Counted from the first letter of the stretch, positions 17,004-26,147 are shown. The stretch: DNA of 41,909 nucleotides from an uncultured Flavobacteriales bacterium (GCA_946479985.1 CAMLIF010000020.1:1-41909), one strand, 5' to 3'. Translations and numbers: made by a program. The notes: generated from the sequence alone by a model not told the origin.

Positions 17004-19270
17004 TATCGGGGCATGTTTTGGTATTTGTTCAATAAGTGGTAATAATAAGCTCCGGAAATACGCTTGTTTGGTTTTGAATGGACCATATCCTGGTCAAAAC
17101 TCAACGGAATTCCTGTATTCGTATCTAAAACCAAGGTGCTGTATACGCTCTGTTGTCCTGTTGCCAGTTGAATGGGCATATAGATTAAAAGCGTAAGGGG
17201 AAGTGTGGGGAAGAAAAGGGCGCTGTATAAAACGTAGAGTGCATTGATATTTGGTTCGAAAGAATAGCTGACAGTAGTGAACAATAATTTCGATGTTCCG
17301 TGAGCTGCAGTTAATTCTTTCAATAATTCGTAATCAACAGGGAACAGTTCAATATCAGGATAATTAGCAGATTCTTCCAGGTATGAGATATATGCGTTTC
17401 GTTCGTTAAAACCGTCGGTGCCGCTTGTTGCAATTGTTGATCTGTTAATCAGCGTTACCTCTAAGCCTACTTTATCATTGGCTTCAAGCAGGGCATCCTG
17501 GTATTTGTCCTGGACCATTTCTTTTTCCAATGCCGTATTGATGCTTTTTTTATTGTATTCCATGGTTGGTTCAACCAGCACGTATTTTTGAAGATTAATA
17601 CCATAATCATCTGCCGTTCGGGCTTCTTCCCGGAGGACTTTTTTTCTGTCCTGGTAAGAAAGCTCATCAAAATAATCTGCAACCTCCTGGATAGAATCTG
17701 CTGATTTTTTGAAGTGGTTATACCTGTCGATAAACGAAGAATCCTGGATGATGTCGGGAATAGCATACAATGCAAAGTTCGTGGAATCAAACGCATCTGT
17801 TGTGGTTGATTTTTTCTGGTTCTTGATCTTGTCGTATTTCGATTTGGGAGCTTCCGGAGAAAGGCTGTCGGATCCAATATTAACCGGAGTTTTGGCTTCA
17901 GTCGCCGCCTCGTGGAATCCTTTTGCTGAATAGCGATCGAGTTTAAACTTGGTGTTTCCGGCTAAACTTTTCAATAAACGATCATAAACATTGGTGTAAA
18001 ACTCATCGCCGGGATGGCTTTTTTTAAGATCATAAATGGTACGAAGCCCGATGGTCATTAACTGTTCATCACTTAGTTTGCGCAGCATGAAATACAGGTT
18101 TCCGCTTTCACCTTCGTAATCACTTGAACTTGGCAGGTTGGAAGTCAGGTCATTCACATTGTTCAACTGGATCATTGAAAGCCAGATAAGTGCTTTTGTA
18201 CGGTCGAGATATTCTGAACCTTTATACTCCTGTTCCAACAGGTAAACAGAATAAATTGCCTGGGCAAGTTCAACATTCATGATGTTTGTTCTCAAACTTT
18301 CAAACCTGGAAACGGAACGGATGTAATTGAACTTTTCAGCGCCATAAGTATTCACCTCTGCTCCCCAGTCGGAATAATCGTCCATTGCCTGAAGAATAGC
18401 ATCTTTTCTCTTTTTGATGTTCGGATGTGAGCTGCGCAAATCGTTATAATCTTCTTCTGCTTTGATTTCGTATTCTTTATCGCCGAATAATGATTCGGGA
18501 ATGTACAGTGATTCCGTGTTAAAATAAGAACGGGAGAATTCCACGTCGTCGAATGGCAAATAAGAATACATCAGCACGTCGAATGTTGCAATGATCTCGT
18601 CTGCGCTGTAACCTGCTGCATGATAGCGTTTCAGAGCTAACCGGTCTGCTTCCAGCTCATTTTCTTTCGAGTGGTTGCTCAATTTTTCAATTTGGTTTCG
18701 CTTGTTGATGGTTCCTTTGCTCAATTCATAGCTCTGCTGTACATGTCGTTCTGTATAGTGCGCAATCTCATGCGATAAAACATAAGCCAGCTGGGCTTCT
18801 GAAGTAAGCTGTGTGATTAAGCCGGTTGTTACGAAAACAATTCCCTGGTCGGTAGAAAGCGCATTTGTTTCGTTCGACTTGATGGTGTAGAAACGAAGCT
18901 GTGCCAACAATTCGGGCTCATCTTTCAATAAGTTTGCAGCAACGGATTTTACATACTCTGAAATTTCATCACCGTAAATGACAGATCCTGATAACAGTAA
19001 ATTGTCGATTTGAGTGTGAACACCCTCCAGGAATTCTTTTTCCTTGGCGGTACTGTTCAATTGAATTTTATTCCCGGCAATATCCGTTTCAATCTTATCT
19101 GATGTCCTGGTAGTGAAATCGGCAGGAATGTTTCCGGATGCAACTAATGTTTTGAAATTGTTGAAATCCTGCTGGCCAAATGAATGATTCTGAAAGCCAG
19201 ATGAGAAAAGAAATAATCCGACAAAAAGTGATTTTTGAATGAGATTATAGGTGTTATGAAATACAAACAT
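17003..19270 (-). CDS. M48-family metalloprotease with a long C-terminal extension
   Basis: 755 residues. Signal peptide to about residue 33 (GFQNHSFGQQ). A zinc peptidase domain at about 80-220 has SHEIAHYTERH (HExxH at 167-171) and the downstream ligand motif NELEADRLAL (about 204-213), the M48 pattern of BepA/LoiP-type periplasmic proteases. The remaining ~500 residues are mainly helical and charged with no recognised domain; the tail near 690-720 has one hydrophobic stretch (LYSALFFPTLPLTLLIYMPI). No TPR signature is obvious. A role in outer-membrane protein quality control is suggested by family and by the coupled barrel gene. The start is the ATG at 19270. Confidence 0.85.
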   Translation of the reverse strand: MFVFHNTYNLIQKSLFVGLFLFSSGFQNHSFGQQDFNNFKTLVASGNIPADFTTRTSDKIETDIAGNKIQLNSTAKEKEFLEGVHTQIDNLLLSGSVIYGDEISEYVKSVAANLLKDEPELLAQLRFYTIKSNETNALSTDQGIVFVTTGLITQLTSEAQLAYVLSHEIAHYTERHVQQSYELSKGTINKRNQIEKLSNHSKENELEADRLALKRYHAAGYSADEIIATFDVLMYSYLPFDDVEFSRSYFNTESLYIPESLFGDKEYEIKAEEDYNDLRSSHPNIKKRKDAILQAMDDYSDWGAEVNTYGAEKFNYIRSVSRFESLRTNIMNVELAQAIYSVYLLEQEYKGSEYLDRTKALIWLSMIQLNNVNDLTSNLPSSSDYEGESGNLYFMLRKLSDEQLMTIGLRTIYDLKKSHPGDEFYTNVYDRLLKSLAGNTKFKLDRYSAKGFHEAATEAKTPVNIGSDSLSPEAPKSKYDKIKNQKKSTTTDAFDSTNFALYAIPDIIQDSSFIDRYNHFKKSADSIQEVADYFDELSYQDRKKVLREEARTADDYGINLQKYVLVEPTMEYNKKSINTALEKEMVQDKYQDALLEANDKVGLEVTLINRSTIATSGTDGFNERNAYISYLEESANYPDIELFPVDYELLKELTAAHGTSKLLFTTVSYSFEPNINALYVLYSALFFPTLPLTLLIYMPIQLATGQQSVYSTLVLDTNTGIPLSFDQDMVHSKPNKRISGAYYYHLLNKYQNMPR

Positions 19271-19320
19271 CGAAATAGTATAGGATGCAAATTTACTACA
19301 ATAATGAAATTATTGATTCA

Positions 19321-19349
19321 TTGGTAACTGATATCTTCACCCATCTTTG
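19321..19349 (+). promoter_or_regulatory. Probable promoter of the choice-of-anchor B gene
   Basis: TTG at 19321-19323, 18 nt, then CATCTTTG at 19342-19349 (one mismatch to TAnnTTTG). The start codon is 19 nt after the box. Confidence 0.5.
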
Positions 19350-19367
19350 TAATTTGCCTAAAAAAAT

Positions 19368-21710
19368 ATGCGCCAATTCTTACTACTTATTACCCTCTCT
19401 TTTACAACACAACTTTTTGCTCAGAATTATAATATCGACTCTATCAGTCATTTGGATTACGGAGTTATGCATAATTCGCAGCTGAACGATTGCTGGGGAT
19501 ATGTAGATGAAACCGGAATTGAATATGCATTAGTTGGCGGTACAGAAGGAACATCAGTGGTAAGTTTGGCCGATCCTGCCAATCCGGTAGAAGTTTTCTG
19601 GAAACCCGGATCAAATAGTGTTTGGAGAGATTTGAAGGTTTATAATGATTATGCCTACATAACAACCGAAGCGGATGATGGACTACTGATTATTGATTTA
19701 AGTCCGCTGCCGGCTTCAAACGTTTTACAAACAACTTTCTATTTTGGTCCGTCGGGAAACACCTGGAACAGAGCGCATAATATTTTTATAGATACAGTCG
19801 GCGGATGGGGTTACATCTGCGGAGCAAACCGGGGAAACGGCGGATTGATCATTTTAGATATTCATACGGATCCGTTAAACCCCATTGAAGTTGGTGAGTT
19901 CGATGATTGGTATTGCCACGATGCTTTTGCACAGGGAAACCTGCTTTACGGAGCACATATCGACAATGGATTTTTCTCAATTATTGATGTTACGGATCAC
20001 ACCAATCCGGTTTTGCTGAATACTCAACTTACATCAAGTACTTTCACGCACAACATTTGGGTGACTTCCAACGATCAGTATGCTGTAACAACCGACGAAG
20101 TTTCGAATGCATTTCTTGATTTTTTCGATGTATCCGATCCAATGAATATTTTACCGACTGATTTGATTCAAAGCTCACCCGGTGAGCTAATTGTTCCGCA
20201 TAACGCTTTTATTGAAAATGATACAATCGTCTATACTTCTTATTATACCGACGGAGTTACAGTGCATGATATGTCGAATCCGGAGAATGTTGTTCAGATC
20301 GGAGCATTTGACACAAATCCGCTGCAAAACAACACCATGAACGGCTGTTGGGGAGTTTACCCGTTCCTGCCTTCCGGATACATTATTGCAACAGATAGAA
20401 CAAACGGAATGTTTGTTTTGAAACCACAATTGGTTCAGCCTTGCTATTTTGAAGGACTGGTAAGAAATGCCACGAGTTTAGTTCCCATCTCAAATGTTGA
20501 CATCGAAATTATAGGTTCAGCTCAGCCGGGAACTACAGATTTTTCCGGAGAATTCGCCATTGGCGATGTAAATTCAGGAATACACCAGATTGTGTTTAAC
20601 AAAGTAGCGTTTGAACCCGATACTATTTCGTATAATTTCATGACCGGGGAAATAATCTATGACACGATTGATCTGGTTCCTTTAATTCCGCTCAATTATA
20701 CCGTTCATGTTCAGGATGCGACTACCGGAGATCCGATTATTGATGCGGATGTTCGGATAGCCGTTCCGATTTTGGAGATTGATGCTGTTACAGATGGATT
20801 TGGAGATGCAAGTACCCAGGTTTATTATCACGGAATAAATCGTTTGACAGTGGGAAAATGGGGGTACAAAACTCAATGTGTTGACACAAATCTGATGACT
20901 GATAACGGAACAATTGTGGTTCAGCTGACACAAGGATATTTCGACGATTTCAGTTTTGATTTTGGATGGTCTACTTATGGAATAGCAACCCAGGGACTTT
21001 GGGAACGCGGGAAACCTTACGTTACTTCAAATTTTGTTACGCCGCAGGCCGATGCAGATATGGACTGTAACAACTATTGCTTTCTAACCGGAAATGAGGA
21101 AACACTTGATCCTACCGGAGACGATGTCGCAAATGGATTTGTAGGTCTACGGTCGCCTATTTTCAATCTAACAGGTTATACTGATCCCTACTTGTATTAC
21201 GAGCGTTTTTTCTTTAACTATTATGGTCCGGCAGAATTCGATGATGAATTAGTAATAAGCATACAAGATGCTAATAACATTTATCAAATTGATATAACGG
21301 AAGACAGCGTTTTTAATGCGCAGTGGGAACCGGTTTCCATTCGATTATTGGATTACCTTTCATCACTCGGAACAACTAATCGGATTTCGATCAAAACAAG
21401 CGATTATGACAGCACAAACAATGTTACCGAAGCCGGATTCGATCATTTTATGATTACCGAAGGCTCTGTGCTCACAGTAAAAGCGAATCAAGCACCCGAT
21501 TTTTCCATGGCGCCAAATCCATCATTCGGGTCTGTTCATTTAACAGGAATACTACCAAATGAAAAAGTCTTCATTTATTCTGCAATGGGGGAATTGGTGT
21601 TTGAAGGTTTGCCTGGAAATGAAATCATGAACATTGATTTAGGTCATCTGAACGCCGGATTTTACCATGTTTCGCATGCAGGAAAAGTAAAGAAACTGGT
21701 CATTCAGTAA
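19368..21710 (+). CDS. Choice-of-anchor B family protein with T9SS type A sorting domain
   Basis: 780 residues. Signal peptide 1-18 (FTTQLFAQ). Residues about 25-360 are an LVIVD-type beta-propeller, with repeats such as DLKVYNDYAYITTE, GLIILDIHTDPLNPIEVG and NPVEVF, which is the choice-of-anchor B family. A carboxypeptidase-regulatory-like beta sandwich follows at about 363-430 (EGLVRNATSLVPISNVDIEI), possibly a second at about 440-520. Next is a jelly-roll-like segment to about 700, and finally a short type A sorting domain (about 710-780: MAPNPSFGSVHLTG ... GFYHVSHAGKVKKLVIQ). Secreted and surface-attached; the propeller's ligand or substrate is unknown. It has its own promoter and no clear intrinsic terminator; the inverted repeat at 21731 lies downstream. 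Confidence 0.87.
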   Translation: MRQFLLLITLSFTTQLFAQNYNIDSISHLDYGVMHNSQLNDCWGYVDETGIEYALVGGTEGTSVVSLADPANPVEVFWKPGSNSVWRDLKVYNDYAYITTEADDGLLIIDLSPLPASNVLQTTFYFGPSGNTWNRAHNIFIDTVGGWGYICGANRGNGGLIILDIHTDPLNPIEVGEFDDWYCHDAFAQGNLLYGAHIDNGFFSIIDVTDHTNPVLLNTQLTSSTFTHNIWVTSNDQYAVTTDEVSNAFLDFFDVSDPMNILPTDLIQSSPGELIVPHNAFIENDTIVYTSYYTDGVTVHDMSNPENVVQIGAFDTNPLQNNTMNGCWGVYPFLPSGYIIATDRTNGMFVLKPQLVQPCYFEGLVRNATSLVPISNVDIEIIGSAQPGTTDFSGEFAIGDVNSGIHQIVFNKVAFEPDTISYNFMTGEIIYDTIDLVPLIPLNYTVHVQDATTGDPIIDADVRIAVPILEIDAVTDGFGDASTQVYYHGINRLTVGKWGYKTQCVDTNLMTDNGTIVVQLTQGYFDDFSFDFGWSTYGIATQGLWERGKPYVTSNFVTPQADADMDCNNYCFLTGNEETLDPTGDDVANGFVGLRSPIFNLTGYTDPYLYYERFFFNYYGPAEFDDELVISIQDANNIYQIDITEDSVFNAQWEPVSIRLLDYLSSLGTTNRISIKTSDYDSTNNVTEAGFDHFMITEGSVLTVKANQAPDFSMAPNPSFGSVHLTGILPNEKVFIYSAMGELVFEGLPGNEIMNIDLGHLNAGFYHVSHAGKVKKLVIQ

Positions 21711-21730
21711 GCTTTTCAAAATTCAGATGT

Positions 21731-21770
21731 TAATCCTTCATAACCATACAGAACACAGTAGGAAGGATTA
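21731..21770. repeat. Inverted repeat TAATCCTTC-N22-GAAGGATTA upstream of the GT2 operon
   Basis: Perfect 9-bp arms at 21731-21739 and 21762-21770, ending 4 nt before the -7 box of the next operon. There is no T-run after it, so it reads more like an operator or a weak hairpin end of the previous gene than a classic terminator. Confidence 0.45.
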
Positions 21771-21774
21771 TGAT

Positions 21775-21782
21775 TACATTTG
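21775..21782 (+). promoter_or_regulatory. -7 box (TACATTTG) of the GT2 operon
   Basis: An exact TAnnTTTG match 15 nt before the ATG at 21798. It overlaps the in-frame TTG at 21780, which argues that translation starts at 21798 and not upstream. No good -33 TTG is seen. Confidence 0.55.
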
Positions 21783-21797
21783 TTTCGAATTAAAAAC

Positions 21798-22778
21798 ATG
21801 ACTTTGGAACCAATCCATTCAAATATTCAAGCGGACATACCTGTAGTTTCTATTGTTGTGCCTTTGTATAACGAGGCAGAATCATTACCTGAATTACACA
21901 AATGGATTCAGCGTGTTTGCAACGAACACGGTCTTACTTATGAGGTTGTTTTTATAGACGATGGAAGTAAAGACGGTTCCTGGGATATAGTAGAATCGCT
22001 GAAAGTTGCCGATCAAAATGTTCGTGGGATTAAATTTCACCGGAATTACGGAAAATCAGCAGCTCTGCACAAAGGATTTGAAGCAGTTACAGGTTCTGTG
22101 GTTATTACCATGGATGCCGACCTTCAGGATTCGCCTGATGAGATCCCGGAGTTAGTTCGTATGGTACTGGAAGAAGATTTTGATGTTGTTTCAGGCTGGA
22201 AGAAAAAAAGATATGACCCGATTTCGAAAACAATTCCAACCAAATTATACAACTGGGCAGCGCGTCGTTTGACTGGGATTTACCTGCATGATTTCAACTG
22301 TGGTTTGAAAGCCTATAAAAAAGTGGTGGTAAAAAGCATTGAACTGTATGGCGATATGCATCGTTACATTCCTGCCCTTGCTAAATTTGCCGGATTCACC
22401 AAAATAGGCGAGAAAGTGGTTATTCATCAGGCCAGAAAATACGGAACTACTAAATTCGGATTAAATCGTTTTTTAAACGGTCCGCTCGATTTGATTACAG
22501 TAGTTTTTATGGGACGATTCGGAAAGAAACCCATGCATTTCTTCGGGGCAATTGGGTTGTTCCTGTTTATTATCGGTTTTGGATTGGTGGCTTATCTCGG
22601 AATCGTTAAATTATTCTTCGATACAAGCGCGAAACATTTGGCAGACAGAACCGAATTTTATATCTGTTTGGTAGCTATGATTCTTGGTTCGCAGTTCTTT
22701 CTTGCCGGATTCCTGGCTGAGTTGGTAGGAAGAAACTCATCTACTCGCAACGTTTATTTAGTAGAAAAAGAATTGTAA
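21798..22778 (+). CDS. GT2 glycosyltransferase, DPM1/GtrB-like, with two C-terminal membrane helices
   Basis: 326 residues. The GT-A fold starts with VSIVVPLYNEAESLPEL. It has the metal-binding VITMDADLQDSPDEIPELV (DAD) and the nucleotide motif VFIDDGSKDGSW. A basic NRFLNGPLDLITV region leads to two transmembrane helices near residues 240-310. This is the layout of polyprenyl-phosphate hexose transferases, which make lipid-linked sugars at the inner face of the membrane. The start was chosen at ATG 21798 because the upstream TTG lies in the promoter box. The stop overlaps the next ATG by 1 nt (TAATG), so it is coupled to a HAD phosphatase. The sugar donor is not determined. Confidence 0.88.
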   Translation: MTLEPIHSNIQADIPVVSIVVPLYNEAESLPELHKWIQRVCNEHGLTYEVVFIDDGSKDGSWDIVESLKVADQNVRGIKFHRNYGKSAALHKGFEAVTGSVVITMDADLQDSPDEIPELVRMVLEEDFDVVSGWKKKRYDPISKTIPTKLYNWAARRLTGIYLHDFNCGLKAYKKVVVKSIELYGDMHRYIPALAKFAGFTKIGEKVVIHQARKYGTTKFGLNRFLNGPLDLITVVFMGRFGKKPMHFFGAIGLFLFIIGFGLVAYLGIVKLFFDTSAKHLADRTEFYICLVAMILGSQFFLAGFLAELVGRNSSTRNVYLVEKEL

Positions 22779-23308
22779 TGATTCGACCTTCATTTGATCA
22801 AAACTGGACTCTTTTTTTAGATCGCGACGGCGTTATTAACGTTCGTTTAATGGCTGATTATGTTAAAACGCCGGAAGAATTCGAATTGCTTCCCGGCGTG
22901 GCATCAGCAATTGAAAAAGCCAATTCCATTTTTGGTAAAATTGTTGTAGTGACCAATCAGCAGGGAATCGGTAAAGGAATTATGACCGAGCGTAACCTTT
23001 CAGATATTCATGCTTATTGTGATAAGCTTTTGGCAGAAACGAACGGTAAGATAGATGCTTACTATTTTGCTCCTGCTTTAAGTAATGAAAACAACGAATT
23101 AAGAAAACCAAATACAGGAATGGCACAACTGGCTAAGCAGCAATTTCCGCAGATCGAATTCAGTAAATCAGTATTGGTTGGTGATTCGGATTCGGATATT
23201 GAATTCGGGAAACGCCTGAATATGTATACTGTCTTTATTGGTGAGAAAAAACACGCTGCGGCAGATGAAACAGTTCCTTGTTTATACGATTGGATAAAAA
23301 CACTTTAA
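22778..23308 (+). CDS. HAD-IIIA phosphatase, GmhB/HisB-N-like, lacking the zinc loop
   Basis: 176 residues. HAD motif I is LFLDRDGVIN (D15, D17), motif II is VVTNQQGIGKG, motif III includes the Lys of LRKPNTGM, and motif IV is VLVGDSDSDIEFG. These match the D-glycero-D-manno-heptose-1,7-bisphosphate phosphatase / histidinol-phosphatase subfamily, which would feed heptose into lipopolysaccharide. The Cys/His zinc loop usual in GmhB (CPHH...CxCRKP) is absent: the stretch reads YYFAPALSNENNELRKP. Substrate preference may therefore differ. It is coupled to the glycosyltransferase (1-nt overlap) and followed after 2 nt by the YwqK-like gene. Confidence 0.8.
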   Translation: MIRPSFDQNWTLFLDRDGVINVRLMADYVKTPEEFELLPGVASAIEKANSIFGKIVVVTNQQGIGKGIMTERNLSDIHAYCDKLLAETNGKIDAYYFAPALSNENNELRKPNTGMAQLAKQQFPQIEFSKSVLVGDSDSDIEFGKRLNMYTVFIGEKKHAAADETVPCLYDWIKTL

Positions 23309-23310
23309 CT

Positions 23311-24066
23311 ATGAAACTTCTTATTGCATTTCTTGGATTATTATCGGTTACCGTATCTTTTGCACAGCCTAATGTGAAGGATGTTTACGGTAAAAAGCAA
23401 GGTGCATGGTCTGAAAAATATCAGAATTCAACCGCTATTGAATATAAAGGACAATTCAAAGACGACAAACCTGTCGGAACGTTTACTTATTACTATCCGA
23501 ACGCGAAAGTGAAAGGAATTGTGGTTCATGATGAGAAAACGGGACGCTCTGCTGCAACATTCTACCATGATAACGGAATGGTTTTCGCAAAAGGAATTTA
23601 TCGAAATCAGTTAAAAGACAGTATTTGGGATTATTACGGTCCAACCGGCAGACAAAGCACCAAAGAAACTTATGTGAAAGGAACCAAAAACGGAATCACA
23701 ACGATTTATTATGTTCCTGAAATTGCCACAGACCGCACGCTGAAGATTGCAAAAACTGAAATGTATGTGAATGATGTTTTAGAAGGAGACGCAATTGAGT
23801 ATTTCGAATCAGGGGTTATTAAAAGCAAGGCGAAATACGTGAAAGGTATCAAACAAGGTGTTGCAGTGACCAATCATCCTGCGGGAAATGCAATGATGAA
23901 AGAAAATTATGTAAACGGTGTTCGTCATGGATATCAATATGCGTATGATATCGGAGGGAAAGAAGTAGGAAAGAAATTCTATTTGCGGGGCGAACCGTTA
24001 GAGGGGAAACGCCTGGAAGATTACCTCGCGTATTGCAAAAGCAAAGGAATTGATCCGTTAAAGTAA
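23311..24066 (+). CDS. Exported MORN-like/YwqK-family repeat protein
   Basis: 251 residues: signal peptide 1-19 (ending VSFAQ), then about eight 20-24-residue MORN-type repeats (GKKQGAW, KGQFKDDKPVGTFTYYYPNAK, DNGMVFAKGIYRNQLKDSIWDYY, YVKGIKQG and similar). The family is often labelled as YwqK-type antitoxin, but in Bacteroidota such proteins are usually exported and their role is unknown; nothing here resembles a toxin partner. The start is the ATG at 23311, directly before the signal peptide; an upstream in-frame start at 23278 lies inside the phosphatase gene. Probably the last gene of the GT2 operon. Confidence 0.8.
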   Translation: MKLLIAFLGLLSVTVSFAQPNVKDVYGKKQGAWSEKYQNSTAIEYKGQFKDDKPVGTFTYYYPNAKVKGIVVHDEKTGRSAATFYHDNGMVFAKGIYRNQLKDSIWDYYGPTGRQSTKETYVKGTKNGITTIYYVPEIATDRTLKIAKTEMYVNDVLEGDAIEYFESGVIKSKAKYVKGIKQGVAVTNHPAGNAMMKENYVNGVRHGYQYAYDIGGKEVGKKFYLRGEPLEGKRLEDYLAYCKSKGIDPLK

Positions 24067-24311
24067 ACTTTACAGGCTGCATTCAATCTCTCCATGCTCG
24101 GGCACGTGCATTCACGGGAAATACTGGTAAATCTCAGTTGAATCCTCCTATAGAGACACGTTATTTCAGTTCCTGAATGCTCACTTTATGGCTAATTCCA
24201 TAAATCTTTTGCCCTAGTCCGTGTCAATCCACGTGAAAATTTGGTTGAAACCTATTTTAACTCCTAAATTAAACTTCTCTAATTCATGTTTTTTTTGTAC
24301 AATTGCATACA

Positions 24312-24989
24312 ATGAAAACACTTCTTGGGCTTTTCTTTTTCGTAATTCTGGTTGTTTCCTTCGGTTGTAAAAAGGATCCTGGAGTTAATTTTCATTATAA
24401 TTATTATCCTGTAAATGAAGGTCATTTTGTGATTTATCAGGTCACAGATATTCATGTTGATGCTGCGGTAAATCATTACGACACAACTGAATTTTATATC
24501 AAAGCTTTGATTGGCGATACATTCGTGGATAACGAAGGAAGAGTTACGCGCAGATATGAGCGTTATTTTGCTCCTTCAAGCAATGGTCCCTGGGTTTTGA
24601 ATGATATTTGGACAACGCTCATCAATGGAAACAAAGCTGAATTAGTTGAAGAAAATAACCGTACCATAAAAATGGTTTTCTCGCCTACAAAATACCAGGA
24701 GTGGGACGCAAACGCATACAACACAATGGGTGAGGCCAATTGCTATTATGCAGATATTCATAACTCGGCTACAGTTGGCGCATTGTCTTTCGATTCTACT
24801 GTAACAGTGGTTGAGCAAGCATACTACACCAACTTAATTCAGCATAAGGAGAAATATGAGAAATACGCTAAAGGGGTTGGAATGATAAAGAAAGTATTTG
24901 TTGATTGTTCAATCAATAATTTCGATACACTTCAAATTCAGTCAGGAAGAAAACTCTATATGAATGTTGTTGATTTTGGAAATGAATAG
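24312..24989 (+). CDS. Lipoprotein of unknown function
   Basis: 225 residues starting with a lipoprotein signal ending VVSFGC (lipidated Cys19), followed by KKDPG, so it is probably anchored in a membrane facing the periplasm or surface. The mature part is beta-rich with many Tyr and Asn residues and no recognised domain. The upstream in-frame TTG at 24303 was rejected because the ATG at 24312 gives a clean lipobox signal. A T-rich TTTTTTTG stretch ends about 13 nt upstream of the ATG. The glycosyltransferase gene follows after 15 nt and may be co-transcribed. Confidence 0.78.
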   Translation: MKTLLGLFFFVILVVSFGCKKDPGVNFHYNYYPVNEGHFVIYQVTDIHVDAAVNHYDTTEFYIKALIGDTFVDNEGRVTRRYERYFAPSSNGPWVLNDIWTTLINGNKAELVEENNRTIKMVFSPTKYQEWDANAYNTMGEANCYYADIHNSATVGALSFDSTVTVVEQAYYTNLIQHKEKYEKYAKGVGMIKKVFVDCSINNFDTLQIQSGRKLYMNVVDFGNE

Positions 24990-25004
24990 AAATCAGTTTA
25001 CTGA

Positions 25005-26147
25005 ATGAAATCATTAAAAATCGTATTGTTTTCTGCCGCTTATCCATACCGGGGCGGAATTGCCCAGTTTACGGAATACCTGCGACAGGAACTCGCTCAG
25101 AAAAACGAAGTTGAAGTTGTTACATTTAAAAAACAATACCCCGACTTTCTTTTCCCGGGAAAAACGCAATACGTAAGCCAAGCCGACGACAAACCAGTTC
25201 AGGAACCGCATCGTTGGCTGAACACCATGAATCCCGCTTCGTATTTCGCAACAGCCGGAAAAATCAACAGATTAAACCCCGATGTTTATATTTCCAGGTT
25301 TTGGATGCCTTTTTTCGGTCCGGCATTAGGACGTTTAGCGAAATCGCTGAATAAAAAATGTCTGCGCCTGGCAATTCTCGACAATGTGATTCCTCATGAA
25401 AAGCGCAAATTCGACCGAACATTCACGAATTATTTCCTGAAGCACCACGACGGCTTTATTTGTCTCTCGGAACAAGTGAAAAAAGAACTTTTGGAGCTAA
25501 AACCCGATGCCAGAGTATGTTTGATCAATCACCCGATCTACAATCAGTTTGGTGAAAAAACAGATCGTTCAGCGGCATTAGAGAAACTAAACCTTTCCAC
25601 AAACAAAAAGTACCTTCTTTTCTTCGGATTCATTCGCGGGTACAAAGGTCTGGACGTACTTTTGCAGGCTATGAACCTGATTGATCCGGAAATAGAATTG
25701 ATTGTAGCCGGCGAAGTCTATGGAAGTTTTGATAAGTACGAAGAGATCATTTCAAAATACAACCTGGCTAACCGTGTACATTTATTTACCGATTACATTC
25801 CGGATAATGAAGTAGCGACCTATTTCAGTGCTGCTGATGTGATGGTGCTTCCTTATAAGAGTGCAACTCAAAGTGGTCTTTCTGCAATTGCACTGAACTT
25901 TGAATGTCCATCAATTGCAACAAATGTTGGCGGATTGGCAGAAGTTGTTCATCATGAAACGAATGGTCTGATTGTAGAGCCGGAATCGCCCGAATTATTG
26001 GCAAAAGCAATTGAGCGATATTTCAAAGAGAACCTTCAACCGGTTTTTTCAGAAGCCCTTAAATCTGAAAAAGAACAGTACTCCTGGGCGAATTTCGGAC
26101 AAGAATTAATGAAATTCATTGAAAGTTTCGATTCTTTGCCGAAATAA
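25005..26147 (+). CDS. GT4-type (GT-B fold) glycosyltransferase
   Basis: 380 residues. N-terminal Rossmann half starts KIVLFSAAYPYRGGIAQFTEYL with the glycine-rich acceptor loop. The C-terminal half has the linker FFGFIRGYKGLDVLLQAM and the donor-binding EX7E-like region VMVLPYKSATQSGLSAIAL followed by PSIATNVGGLAEVV. It would transfer an activated sugar to a cytoplasmic-face acceptor; donor and acceptor are unknown. A plausible surface-glycan gene given the GT2 and lipoprotein neighbours (inference). The ATG lies 15 nt after the lipoprotein stop. No terminator hairpin is obvious downstream before secDF. Confidence 0.87.
   Translation: MKSLKIVLFSAAYPYRGGIAQFTEYLRQELAQKNEVEVVTFKKQYPDFLFPGKTQYVSQADDKPVQEPHRWLNTMNPASYFATAGKINRLNPDVYISRFWMPFFGPALGRLAKSLNKKCLRLAILDNVIPHEKRKFDRTFTNYFLKHHDGFICLSEQVKKELLELKPDARVCLINHPIYNQFGEKTDRSAALEKLNLSTNKKYLLFFGFIRGYKGLDVLLQAMNLIDPEIELIVAGEVYGSFDKYEEIISKYNLANRVHLFTDYIPDNEVATYFSAADVMVLPYKSATQSGLSAIALNFECPSIATNVGGLAEVVHHETNGLIVEPESPELLAKAIERYFKENLQPVFSEALKSEKEQYSWANFGQELMKFIESFDSLPK

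Noticed and set aside
24067..24311. 245-bp gap between the YwqK-like gene and the lipoprotein gene, checked for a tRNA, sRNA or riboswitch
   Set aside because: There is only a loose similarity between two CACG-containing stretches (near 24100 and 24230); no cloverleaf, no conserved riboswitch core and no clear terminator.
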